From Planctomycetota bacterium (GTDB taxonomy: Bacteria; Planctomycetota; Planctomycetia; Pirellulales; Pirellulaceae): a DNA stretch of 64,000 nt. Below are positions 18,873-27,879 of the stretch, in pieces. The notes beneath the pieces were generated by a model that was given only the letters and a program-made list of their open reading frames with translations, was not told where the DNA came from and made no database searches. Positions within the stretch are counted from its first letter, which is position 1. Every line of letters begins with the position of its first letter. A program made the position numbers and the translations under genes. The stretch lies in contig VGZA01000006.1 in NCBI GenBank assembly GCA_016872775.1, positions 1-64,000 on the forward strand. The letters are read 5' to 3'.

Positions 18873-18909
18873 ATCGAACTCCTGTTATTGTAAACGCGCG
18901 ACATTGTCG

Positions 18910-19262
18910 TAGGGTGGGTCGAGGCACTCCGAGGCCCACCAGAATCGGTGGTGGTTACGCTGACGCCATGAAGTGCTTTTTTACAACGCCACAGGAGTCG
19001 AATTCCAGGGGTCTTGAGTAGGCGCAGCGTGGGTCGAGAGTGGCTCCAGGTACTCCGAGGCCCACCAGAATCGGTTGCGTTCACGCTGGCGGCGTTAACA
19101 AGATGGAAATGGTTTCGCGACGTGCGGGGTCGTTCCAGCTGGAATCGAGTCGAGCCGTTGTTTTCTCGAAGCTCCGCGCGCAAATGGCGGCAAGGACTAC
19201 CCGCTACTCCGAGCCCGTGCTCCTACCGTGTGCCAACGGGTGAGGTACTCCAAGCCCGTGCT
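18910..19262. repeat. Degenerate intergenic repeats (two families)
   Basis: The 492-base gap 18873-19364 holds no convincing gene. The 24-base string starting ACTCCGAGGCCCACCAGAAT is repeated exactly at 18926-18949 and 19052-19075, each within a longer degenerate unit starting (A)G(G/C)GTGGGTCGAG and ending near GTT-ACGCTG. A second pair, TACTCC(G/A)AGCCCGTGCT, lies at 19205-19221 and 19246-19262. The GGTGGG...CCCACC halves of the first unit can pair, as in REP-type elements. Confidence 0.75.
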
Positions 19263-19364
19263 GGATCGTGCGGCACGGGCCTGGGAGTACCGATCGACTC
19301 CCTTCGGGGCAGGACGAACTGGAGAATTGGCCGCAAAGTGGGGCTGTCCAACTAGAACGGCGGA

Positions 19365-21956
19365 CTATTTCTGTTGTTCAAGTTTACGCAAGCGCTCCTC
19401 TAGCGACTTGTTTTGCCGTCGGAGGTCTTCCAGTTCTTTGCGCAGTGAGGCTGCGTCCTGCTGTTTGGCGCGCAGGCGGTCGATCGATTGGTCGATTGCC
19501 AGTATGGCGGCCGGCGTTATTTCCCTGGTCCGCCGTTCCTGGAGCCATTCGAGGGCTGCCGGGTTTCCGAGTTCCACCAGGGCGTCGGCGGCAGCCCGTC
19601 GCACATTGCGTCGCTCGTTGTTCAGTTGGGTGTGCAGTAGTTCGAGGTAGCTGGCGTCGTCTGGCTTCAGGCGGGCGAGCGCCGCGATGTAGGTAATACG
19701 CCGCTCGGGTACTTGCGGCTGACGCAGTAACTCGGCGATGCGATCCGCTCCTTGCGTGGAACGCCGTTCCACCAGTCCGTCGACCGCCGCCTTGGCGATC
19801 TGATCCCGCTGGCTGCTGACCGTCAGTGCTTCGAGCAAGTCCGGTTCGCATTTCTCCCCGTCGACGCGCCGCAGCGATCGGAGCGCTTCGGCGACGACCT
19901 GGTACGATTGGTCCTGCTTGATCGCATTCCGCAGGAAACCACGTACATCGTCATGCGCGAAATTTCCCAGCGCCGCGATTGCCTCGCGCCGTACGTGGGA
20001 CCGGGCGTCGCGAGCGGCGATTTCCAGGAGCGAGGTACGGACCGATTCGGAACTCTTCTTGCCCAGCACCTGCACTGCCTCCTGCCGCACGCCCCAGAAG
20101 GCATCCGACTTCGCCGCGCGGGTCAGCGCTGCCACGACGTCATCATCCTGCGCCCAATTGGCCAGGCCCTGAACCGCCTGGACCCGGCAGATCAGGTGCG
20201 CGTCGTTCGCCAGCTGATTCAGGAACTCTTCTTTGCTCTTCTCGAATCGCAGCGTCTTCAACACCCAGTCGCGAGGATCGAAGCAGACGCGGTCCGGTCG
20301 GGACTCCAGGGGAAAGTGAAACGTTTCCTCGCTCTTTGAGACCTGCACCCGCCGCATCAAGTTGAATGTCGCGCCGGCGAGCTCGATTTCGATACTGCTG
20401 CGAAAGATCGGAGTCAGTTCATCAATCTTCTGCGTCTGTTTCACTTGTACCGTTGCGACCTTGGTAGCTTGATCCCAATCCCAGGTCACGTGGAACTCAG
20501 GATGCCCGCCATGATAGAGCCACTGGTCGAAGAACCAAGTCATTCCGATTCCGGTTGCTTCTTCGATTGCCGTTCGCAGATCGGCGGTTTCCACCGCGCG
20601 ATGCTGGTTGACGGTGACATATCGCTGCAACGCGCGCCAGAACAACTCGTCGCCCAATTCGAATCGCAGGGCGTGCAGTACGCGCGACCCTTTCGGATAG
20701 GAGTGCCGATCGAACATATTCTCCGGCGTGCTGTAGCGATAATTGACGATCGAGCGACGGACCCGGCGGTCCTCGTCCAGATAGCCGTTCGCTTCGCCAC
20801 GCCGCTGCCAGGTCGCCTCGTCCCAGCCTTCATTGTGTTCGGTCCAAAGCGAATCAAAGTAGGTGGCGAAACTCTCGTTCAGCCAGAGCTCCGCCCAGTC
20901 CTTGCACGTCACCAGATCGCCCCACCATTGATGCGCCAGCTCGTGCGCGACCAGTCCATCGCTGTCGCCATCCAGATGCGCCCGTTCGTCGTGCAAGGTG
21001 TCCAGGTTCAGCGTTGTGGCCGAAGTATGTTCCATTCCGCCCCATTCGTACTCATCGACGCAGATCTGAGCGTATTTGGGCCAAGGATATCGGAACCCGA
21101 TCTTCTCGGAAAAGAACCGCATCATCGCCGGTGTCTTCTCGAACGAACGCGGGGCGTCGGCCAGCCTCCCGCGCGGCACGTACGATGTGATCGGAATTCC
21201 GTCCCACTGCTGCTCGTAGGCCTCGAAGTCACCCACGACCACCGACATCAGATAAGGTGCATGGGATTGTTCCTGGGCCCAATGCCAGGTGACGGTGCCG
21301 TCGGCGTTCTCGCGTTTCTGCTGCAGCTTTCCATTCGACAATACAAAATAGTTGGCCGCCGCGGTTACATGGGTCTCGCTGGTGATGCGGTCGCCTGGCG
21401 CATCGAGACAGGGAAACCAGAAGCGGGCAAATTCCGGTTCGCTCTGGGTCCAGACCATCCGCGGCTGCGTCGGCTCCTCCGCGTCCGGCACGACGAAATG
21501 GGCTCCTTTGCGAGGTTGTTCGACTTCGTAGTCGATCGCCAACCGCAGTTCGGCGTTAGCCGGATACTCGCGGTTCAGCTCGATGTTCAACGTATGAGCG
21601 GCAACTTCAAACTTCAGTTCCAGCGGCGTGCTGGCGGCATCCGGTCCAAGCAGCGCGACTTTGGTGACCCGCATCTCGCCAGCGTCGAGGGTCAGATTCG
21701 ACAAGGGGCGAAAGGTAGCGATGCGGTGCGTGGCGCGTCCGGTGAATTTCTGTTTGTCGAGATCGAACGACAAATCCAGCCGTATATGTTGCTGATCGAC
21801 TTCACGTGTTCGCAGGGATCGCGGTTCACGTGTGAACGGCCCGCGGCGATCCTGCGCATCCGTCGATCGAGCGACGACAAGCAGAATCGCGGTACTGAAA
21901 CAGGCAAGCAGCAGACCGTGATTCCACGGCCTGGGAGAATTTGTCAGCGGTTTCAT
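19365..21956 (-). CDS. M1 family metallopeptidase (aminopeptidase N-like) with HEAT-like repeats
   Basis: The 863-residue protein has a signal segment (GLLLACFSTAILLVVA), an N-terminal beta domain and the M1 catalytic core. The zinc site is HELAH (His338, Glu339, His342) with Glu361 in WLNESFATYF. The substrate-recognition motif reads GGMEH (306-310) in place of the usual GAMEN. From about residue 580 the C-terminus is a run of helical HEAT-like repeats (VQGLANWAQDDDVVAALTRA, EAVQVLGKKSSESVRTSLL, EAIAALGNFAHDD), ending in a coiled coil of about 45 residues (DLRRQNKSLEERLRKLEQQK). The predicted activity is removal of N-terminal residues from peptides outside the cytoplasm. It stands alone, 90 bases downstream of the Hsp70 operon on the same strand. 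Confidence 0.92.
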   Translation of the reverse strand: MKPLTNSPRPWNHGLLLACFSTAILLVVARSTDAQDRRGPFTREPRSLRTREVDQQHIRLDLSFDLDKQKFTGRATHRIATFRPLSNLTLDAGEMRVTKVALLGPDAASTPLELKFEVAAHTLNIELNREYPANAELRLAIDYEVEQPRKGAHFVVPDAEEPTQPRMVWTQSEPEFARFWFPCLDAPGDRITSETHVTAAANYFVLSNGKLQQKRENADGTVTWHWAQEQSHAPYLMSVVVGDFEAYEQQWDGIPITSYVPRGRLADAPRSFEKTPAMMRFFSEKIGFRYPWPKYAQICVDEYEWGGMEHTSATTLNLDTLHDERAHLDGDSDGLVAHELAHQWWGDLVTCKDWAELWLNESFATYFDSLWTEHNEGWDEATWQRRGEANGYLDEDRRVRRSIVNYRYSTPENMFDRHSYPKGSRVLHALRFELGDELFWRALQRYVTVNQHRAVETADLRTAIEEATGIGMTWFFDQWLYHGGHPEFHVTWDWDQATKVATVQVKQTQKIDELTPIFRSSIEIELAGATFNLMRRVQVSKSEETFHFPLESRPDRVCFDPRDWVLKTLRFEKSKEEFLNQLANDAHLICRVQAVQGLANWAQDDDVVAALTRAAKSDAFWGVRQEAVQVLGKKSSESVRTSLLEIAARDARSHVRREAIAALGNFAHDDVRGFLRNAIKQDQSYQVVAEALRSLRRVDGEKCEPDLLEALTVSSQRDQIAKAAVDGLVERRSTQGADRIAELLRQPQVPERRITYIAALARLKPDDASYLELLHTQLNNERRNVRRAAADALVELGNPAALEWLQERRTREITPAAILAIDQSIDRLRAKQQDAASLRKELEDLRRQNKSLEERLRKLEQQK

Positions 21957-22046
21957 GCGTGGTGCCGAAATCGGCCTCCAGGGTGAATGACGCGGATCGC
22001 CGGGGGAACCAGCAAGCCGAATCCCAAGCCTAATTGCGATCGGGCG

Positions 22047-24911
22047 TCAAGGGAAGCCGCTGCCGGCGGTCATCAGCCTCAAACCTCGCGGCAACGATTC
22101 GCCAAACGCGCGACTTTGTTCTTCGCTGTCCAGCGCGCCGCCGTTCTCAACCAGGTCTCGAAAGTGGGGCGGGGCGTCCGCAACCGCGCTTAGCCAGTCC
22201 ACGACTCTTGCGCGAAGCGGATCGGGAATGTCCCGGTACCGGTCCCGCGTGCGACGGGCCAGCAGCATCATGACAAATGCCAATTGCGTGTCGAACGGTT
22301 CCTCCAGCAGCCGTTCGATCCAACAGGAGACGACATCCACCGGCACAATCGTGTTCAGTGGTCCATAAGTCGGAACGCGGGCTCCCACGCGACCAATCGT
22401 CCAGAAAATGGCGGAACGCTTCGCCTCCAGTCTCTTTCGGGCGACCAGATCGAGGAGCATCCGGCCGAGTTCGTTCTTCAGACCGAGTGGCAGGAGTTCG
22501 AGCGAGCCCAGCAGCCGCAGTACCTCGTTCGCCTCGTGCGGACTCAGCGCGGGATCGGCACCTGCCTTGCCGGCGTGGTACCGGCGATGGATCGCGCGTA
22601 CCGCACCCAGCAACGGTTCGGCCAGCGCCCGCTGTTGACCGGCGGTCAACCCACCGGCGACGCGCCGCCAGAGGATCAGCGATTCGGTGCGGCAGTGGGG
22701 CGAGGAATGCAACAATTTGCCTTGCAACAACCGCCACGTTTCCTTGACGCGCCAATCGTCGACCGCCACGCCATATCCCGGGCGAAGCGCATAGCCGAGC
22801 AGATTGAGCCAACGGGCTTCATGAATCGCCGATCGTTTGCGGCCCGCTTCGAGTTCAAAAAGTTCCGCCCAAATCCGCCGCAACAGCGTCGGCGGCCAGT
22901 CGTCGCGCATCAAGCCGCTGGCGGCGACAAGTTCCTTGACAATCGCATCGGGCGCGCATCGCCCCTCGACGGAGAACAGACTGCGCAATGCCTGCCGGAT
23001 CGCGTTCCAGGTCTCTTCTTCCAGGACACCGGATCGCTCCGCCGTCGATTCCGTCGCTTCCAGTTCGGTCTGCGTCGCGGAGCGAATATCAAAGTCCAGC
23101 CGCCAGGCTCGGTCCGCATCGACTTGCCTGCAATACAGTTCCAAGGTGCCGATTTCAGAGAGTCGCGCGTGAATCCGCACGCGGACCAAATCACGTTCGT
23201 TGCGGCTGCGGGTTTTGAGCGCCGTTCGGATCGGCGGCAGCGGCCTGATCTGCGCGGGATCGAGCGGCACGAAGTCGCCGGGAAGATCGGTCAGTCGTAC
23301 ACTCGATACATAGAGCGGAAACTCGACCGGCTGCGCCAGGCGCAATAGAAAAGTGCGTTCCGGCGCGACGATTTCCGTCCCTGGCTCGGCGTTTCCTGGC
23401 ACGAGGCAGAGCAGCGGATGTTGTTGTGTGTCCGGATCGACGGAGGTGGGCGAGTCGTGTTCGACGCCGATGTAATACGAGCGAGCCAGGCTGGCGACGA
23501 TCCGCACTCCGGCACCGCGACGCACCATGCCGTAATAGGCCGCGCCGCGGGCGACGGCCAGATCGAGGCGGTCGTTGTCGAGCAGCGTTGGGGACCAGTT
23601 GGAGCCGGGTCGGGAGAACCACTGGCCGATCAGTTCCAGCAACCGATGTCGAACCCTTGGCGATTCAAACATTCCTCCATTCAGCAACACAATGTCGGGA
23701 CGGGCTGGGTCGGCCGTTGCTTCGAATCGAGTGGCCTCAAGCGACACATGGCGGTGCGCGGTGAGGAATTCGGCCAGGTGCCGGGTCACTGCCGGGTCGG
23801 CGGCGAACGGCAGCCCGAACTCTTGAAAACCCGATTGCCGCGCCCGGAGTCGATCCGATAAGGCGACCGCCGGAAAAAACCCGTCGAGAAGCAACGACTC
23901 CACTTCGGCACGGGTCACGACACACTGTACGCCGCCGCCGATCAGTTTCGCACCCGATCCAGGAATGTGGACCGTGACGCTTTCCGGCGGGGTGGCCCCA
24001 AGCAGTTCCTCTTTCACGCGGCGGCTGGAGCGCAGCAGCGCGTCCCATTGCCGGGTGTCGACGGTGCCACCGAGCCGCGATTCCAGGAAGCGGGCCAGCG
24101 CGAGATCGAGATTGTCGCCGCCCAGAACCAGATGGTCGCCTACCGCCACGCGGTGAAACTGCACGCGATCGTGGTCGCCTTGCCGAACGCGAATCAGCGT
24201 AAAGTCGGTCGTCCCGCCGCCAATATCACAGACCAGGATCTTCTGACCCAGGTCAACCCGTTCCTGCCAGTCACGAGCGTGTTTGTGAATCCAGGCGTAG
24301 AACGCCGCCTGCGGCTCTTCGATCAGTGTAATCCGAGGAAGGCCGGCTTTGTTCGCGGCTTCGACGGTCAATTCTCTCGCCACTTCATCGAACGATGCCG
24401 GAAGGGTGAGCACGACGTCCTGGTTCTGCAACGGCTCCCCGGGGTGAGAGGCGTCCCAGGCTTCGCGCAGGTGACGCAGGAATCGGGAGCTGACTTCCAC
24501 CGGACTAAGTCGTTCCACATTTTCCGCCGGGTGCCAGGGGAGAATCTCCCCGCGCCGGTCGACACCCGCGTGGCATAACCAGGACTTCGCCGACGCGATC
24601 TGCCATCCGGGGAGCTGCGTGCCGGCGTCGCGAGCATATTTGCCGACGGAGTAATTCGGGCAGTCACGTTGCCAGGGAAGTCGCACCGCTCCCGCTGCGA
24701 TCTCGGCCGGAGTGGCCTGCAGATGAAACGAAGGAAGAATCTCCAGCGATTCAACCTGTCCCGCCGCCGTCAGCTGGGGAACCGGAAGGATCTCCACATT
24801 CCAGTCGGTCCGCGACGTATCCACCGATGCGATCGCGGAATTGGTAGTGCCCAGGTCGATGCCGACGACGTAGCGGCTGGGAATCGGTTCCGTTGCGTCG
24901 TCGTGGTTCAC
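22047..24911 (-). CDS. Hsp70 family protein with long C-terminal region (DUF3731-type)
   Basis: The actin-like ATPase domain occupies roughly residues 14-480: phosphate-1 VVGIDLGTTNSAIASV (15-30), phosphate-2 LVCDIGGGTTDFTLI and the adenosine-site-like IVLLNGGMFESPRV. After it there is no canonical DnaK linker or substrate-binding domain. Instead a region of about 450 residues, largely helical in appearance, follows (VSVEGRCAPD, RWLNLLGYALRPGYGVAVDD, ESLILWRRVAGGLTAGQQRA), which I associate with DUF3731. It starts 3 bases after the second Hsp70 gene, so the two are surely cotranscribed. It probably acts as a non-canonical ATP-dependent chaperone on unknown clients in the cytoplasm. No DnaJ or GrpE gene is nearby. 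Confidence 0.88.
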   Translation of the reverse strand: MNHDDATEPIPSRYVVGIDLGTTNSAIASVDTSRTDWNVEILPVPQLTAAGQVESLEILPSFHLQATPAEIAAGAVRLPWQRDCPNYSVGKYARDAGTQLPGWQIASAKSWLCHAGVDRRGEILPWHPAENVERLSPVEVSSRFLRHLREAWDASHPGEPLQNQDVVLTLPASFDEVARELTVEAANKAGLPRITLIEEPQAAFYAWIHKHARDWQERVDLGQKILVCDIGGGTTDFTLIRVRQGDHDRVQFHRVAVGDHLVLGGDNLDLALARFLESRLGGTVDTRQWDALLRSSRRVKEELLGATPPESVTVHIPGSGAKLIGGGVQCVVTRAEVESLLLDGFFPAVALSDRLRARQSGFQEFGLPFAADPAVTRHLAEFLTAHRHVSLEATRFEATADPARPDIVLLNGGMFESPRVRHRLLELIGQWFSRPGSNWSPTLLDNDRLDLAVARGAAYYGMVRRGAGVRIVASLARSYYIGVEHDSPTSVDPDTQQHPLLCLVPGNAEPGTEIVAPERTFLLRLAQPVEFPLYVSSVRLTDLPGDFVPLDPAQIRPLPPIRTALKTRSRNERDLVRVRIHARLSEIGTLELYCRQVDADRAWRLDFDIRSATQTELEATESTAERSGVLEEETWNAIRQALRSLFSVEGRCAPDAIVKELVAASGLMRDDWPPTLLRRIWAELFELEAGRKRSAIHEARWLNLLGYALRPGYGVAVDDWRVKETWRLLQGKLLHSSPHCRTESLILWRRVAGGLTAGQQRALAEPLLGAVRAIHRRYHAGKAGADPALSPHEANEVLRLLGSLELLPLGLKNELGRMLLDLVARKRLEAKRSAIFWTIGRVGARVPTYGPLNTIVPVDVVSCWIERLLEEPFDTQLAFVMMLLARRTRDRYRDIPDPLRARVVDWLSAVADAPPHFRDLVENGGALDSEEQSRAFGESLPRGLRLMTAGSGFP

Positions 24912-24914
24912 AGC

Positions 24915-26717
24915 TCAAGCCTCGGAATCCGGACGAACGCTGAATTCCAGTTTCCAGCGCCGATCATCCCGGACACTGACGCACCACAATTCCAGCACGC
25001 CAAGTTCCGTGATCCGCGACTCAAATCGTACCGGCAAATACTGTTCTTCCTGATCGTCGGCGGCGGGCAACGTCGCTTCCATCGAATCGGTTTCGACCAG
25101 CTCGTCATCGCTCCAGCGGTCCAGCAGATCGCCGGGCCGGTCCTGGGCGCGCGTCGAGGAACTGAAAAACCGGAACTGGGCCGGCTCGCCCACCACCAAC
25201 CCGATTTCGGCGGAGGGGACGCTGCTTTGAGTCCCTTCTTCCATGCCGCGTGGTACCACGCATAACGCGCGCAAAGGTCGTGCCAGTCCGGGGATTGCCA
25301 ATCCGGACGTTTCGATGCCGATATAATAGGACCGCGCCGTGCCGCCACGAATGCGGACGCCGCCATGTTCGCGGGTCCAGCCGTACCACGCCGCGCCCCG
25401 AGCGACGGCATAATCAAGGTCCTGTTCGGCATCCAGTTCGCGTACCGGGTCACGCTCCGACCAGCTCGATACAACTTCCATCAGTCGCTGACGCAAAACC
25501 GGCGCCTTGAAGACACCGCCGTTGAAAAGCAGATGGGTGATCGGCATCGATTCGCCCTGGGTCTGGGCGCGCACGAACGACGCCACATGCCGCGTGATCG
25601 CCGGATCGGATTCGAACGGGAGCCCCATTTCCTGGAATCCCGAACCGCGCCGACGCTGCGGCTTGTCGAGAAACTGACAGCGCGGAAAGAACCCGTCGAC
25701 CAGAAGCTGCTCGACCTGTTTCCTTTGCAACGGCACCGTAACCGTACCACCAATCAGTCGACTGCCTCGACCCAGAACCGTGACCGGTAACGAATCGGGG
25801 CCGGCCGACTGCAATAAGGACTCTTTCGCATTGCGGCAGGCATGCCAGAGGGAAACGGACTGCCAGGCGTCGAGCTGCAGCCCCTGCTGGGCAAATAATT
25901 GCGCTGCGAAATGGGCGAGTGCCAGGTCCATATTGTCGCCGCCGACCAACAGGTGATCGCCGACCGCAAGCCGGCGCAGTTGCAGTTCGCCGGATTCCTC
26001 GCCCACGCCGATCATTGTCAAGTCGCTGGTGCCACCTCCGACGTCGCAAACCAGCATCGTATCGCCCAATTCCAGCGACTTGCGCCATCGATCGCCTGAC
26101 TTCGCCAGCCAGGCATGGATGGCGGCCTGCGGTTCCTCCAGCAACAGCAAGCCTTCGGCCAGTCCGGCGGCTATCGCCGCTTCGCGAGTGATTTCTCTTG
26201 CCGCCGCATCGAACGAGGCCGGAACGGTCAACACCACGCGCTGCTCCGCTAACGGCGCATTGGGAAACGCCTGGTTCCAAGCCGCCACCAGATGTTCCAG
26301 GTATCGCTGCGATGCGCCGACCGGTGAAATCCGACCGCCCATCGACGCGTCAGGCGCATGCCCGGGACTCCAGGGCAGCAAGGGTTGTCGGCGGTCGACC
26401 TTGGGATGGCAGAGCCACGACTTGGCCCCAGACACGGTCCGCTCCGGGACCGTCGCAGCATTGGCCCGCGCCCATTCGCCGATAGCAAAATCGTTCCGTG
26501 AGGCCCACGGCAAATCAAATTGACCACGACCTTTCTCATGGTCGCCCGCCAGATAGATAAACGACGGCAATTGGAGGCGCGCGTCGATGGTGTTCGCACC
26601 GACGAGCTGTGGAATCGGGAGGAGCTCGATTCGCGCATCCTCCGCGCTTAGATCACAATAGGCCACGACACTGTTGGTCGTGCCCAGATCGATCCCTACA
26701 GAAAACCGTGCCGTCAT
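24915..26717 (-). CDS. Hsp70 family protein (DnaK-like ATPase)
   Basis: The 600-residue protein has a full Hsp70-type nucleotide-binding domain: FSVGIDLGTTNSVVAYCD (6-23), ALVC-type MLVCDVGGGTSDLTMIG and THLLFNGGVFKAPVLRQRL. A C-terminal beta-rich segment of about 120 residues includes EIGLVVGEPAQFRFFSSSTR and ends RRWKLEFSVRPDSEA. It lacks the long helical tail of its neighbour. Both proteins share LCHPKVDRR/LCHAGVDRR and PWxPG/E motifs, so they are paralogues of one lineage. Its ATG overlaps the stop of the DUF2760 gene (4 bases, ATGA type), and the next Hsp70 begins 3 bases after its stop. It is probably part of a three-protein chaperone unit. Confidence 0.9.
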   Translation of the reverse strand: MTARFSVGIDLGTTNSVVAYCDLSAEDARIELLPIPQLVGANTIDARLQLPSFIYLAGDHEKGRGQFDLPWASRNDFAIGEWARANAATVPERTVSGAKSWLCHPKVDRRQPLLPWSPGHAPDASMGGRISPVGASQRYLEHLVAAWNQAFPNAPLAEQRVVLTVPASFDAAAREITREAAIAAGLAEGLLLLEEPQAAIHAWLAKSGDRWRKSLELGDTMLVCDVGGGTSDLTMIGVGEESGELQLRRLAVGDHLLVGGDNMDLALAHFAAQLFAQQGLQLDAWQSVSLWHACRNAKESLLQSAGPDSLPVTVLGRGSRLIGGTVTVPLQRKQVEQLLVDGFFPRCQFLDKPQRRRGSGFQEMGLPFESDPAITRHVASFVRAQTQGESMPITHLLFNGGVFKAPVLRQRLMEVVSSWSERDPVRELDAEQDLDYAVARGAAWYGWTREHGGVRIRGGTARSYYIGIETSGLAIPGLARPLRALCVVPRGMEEGTQSSVPSAEIGLVVGEPAQFRFFSSSTRAQDRPGDLLDRWSDDELVETDSMEATLPAADDQEEQYLPVRFESRITELGVLELWCVSVRDDRRWKLEFSVRPDSEA

Positions 26718-27367
26718 CGCTTATTGCACACCTCAACTTCCGCGGCCGCAATTACCGCCGCGGCGTCGAGGCTCCCGGACCAGGCAGGGAGCTGGCACTG
26801 CTGGACCTTCCAACCACGGTGAACCACCTTTCCCGGATACGCTTTTCCGCCGGCGGGTGATCCGTCCGCGCCTTCCAGGCTGGCTACTTTGCCCACCAGG
26901 CGGAACACTCCAGGGTCGTAACCGGCCTGAACCGCGTGGGAATCGCCTTCTGGGGTTTCGCAGACCGGGCCGATGTTGAAACAGTGATCAAGTACTTTGC
27001 GGCAATCCCGCAGCACTTCCCGAGCCGCCGCACCGATCTGCGCATCGGCATAGCCCTCCAGCGACTCGTGAACCAGATCAACAAACCGAGCCTCCCGCTG
27101 CAGCGTTGCCAGCAGAGTTACCGCTTCACTCCGTACCGCCTTCGGCGGCCCGACGGGAACGTGATCCGCTCGGGGTGAGCCGGCCGGTCGAGCTCCCTGC
27201 TGCATTGGCGACGTGGCACTGCCGGGCCGTTGATCCGTAAGACGTTCGGCGTTTGCACGACCCGTTCCAGCGTCGCTGGCCGCTAAAGCACTGGCAACCC
27301 GGTCCGCCGTTTCGCGATTGGCCAAAACCCGGAAAAAGACGGCAAACGCCAATTGCACTCGGCCCAT
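26714..27367 (-). CDS. DUF2760 domain protein
   Basis: The 217-residue protein starts with a conserved-looking helix (VQLAFAVFFRVLANRETADR), has a low-complexity spacer (about 35-75) and then a domain with LLATLQREARFVDLVHESLE and GPVCETPEGDSHAVQAGYDP. It closes with PGKVVHRGWKVQQCQLPAWS, an ending I recognise from DUF2760 proteins, which are commonly encoded next to Hsp70-type genes. No transmembrane segment is evident. It is first in the operon and overlaps the following Hsp70 gene by 4 bases, so the products are likely made in fixed ratio. A client-binding or cochaperone role is inference; the family has no established function known to me. Confidence 0.8.
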   Translation of the reverse strand: MGRVQLAFAVFFRVLANRETADRVASALAASDAGTGRANAERLTDQRPGSATSPMQQGARPAGSPRADHVPVGPPKAVRSEAVTLLATLQREARFVDLVHESLEGYADAQIGAAAREVLRDCRKVLDHCFNIGPVCETPEGDSHAVQAGYDPGVFRLVGKVASLEGADGSPAGGKAYPGKVVHRGWKVQQCQLPAWSGSLDAAAVIAAAEVEVCNKR

Positions 27368-27402
27368 ATTTGGTTGACTCGCATTTTTTCAAGAAGTCGC
27401 AC

Positions 27403-27474
27403 GTAGCTCGAAACCTGTTTCGAGAGCGGTAGCTCGAAACTTGTTTCGATCTACAAACAAGTTTCGAGTTACGG
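27403..27474. repeat. GTAGCTCGAAAC palindromic repeat cluster
   Basis: Within the 512-base gap 27368-27879 the unit GTAGCTCGAAAC(C/T)TGTTTCGA occurs twice in direct orientation (27403-27424 and 27429-27449) and once inverted (AACAAGTTTCGAGTTAC, 27456-27472). Each unit is itself near-palindromic (CGAAAC/GTTTCG). Later in the gap an imperfect inverted pair CTGTCAAT/ATTGACAG lies at about 27629-27689, and the odd palindrome TGCGGAATCCGCA at 27752-27764 could be an operator for the surface-protein gene. No gene is seen in the gap. Confidence 0.75.
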
Positions 27475-27879
27475 GTCTGGACTGTCAAGGAAGGTAGCAT
27501 CGCCTCAGGCGGTTGATTTTCTGCAACCGTTGCGAAAAATAATCAATGGTCGGCCGAACCGGAGGCGCGGGGGTGGTGCGATCAACGCTTCGCGCGCTGG
27601 AGATTCTGCGTCGGATTGTGACAGATCGGCTGTCAATACGGCCTTACGCATGGGAAGGCGTGCGATAACCGATTCGGCAGGAATTGACAGTCGCTAAAAG
27701 GCCGATTTGGCTGTCCGTTTTGCGACTGGCCGGCAATTTGCACTGATTGCGTGCGGAATCCGCATTCTTGGTTAGGATGAATAGTTGCGGGACTTCCCGA
27801 GCATCGCTGCGAAGCCGGCCTGCTCGGTCAAAGCACACGATTCCCTTTTCAGGTCCCCTCGTCGCGAGGCATTCGATTT

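Noticed and set aside
20445-21986. A 513-codon plus-strand frame opposite the M1 peptidase gene
   Set aside because: The minus frame has the HELAH zinc site and full M1 layout, so the plus frame is a shadow.
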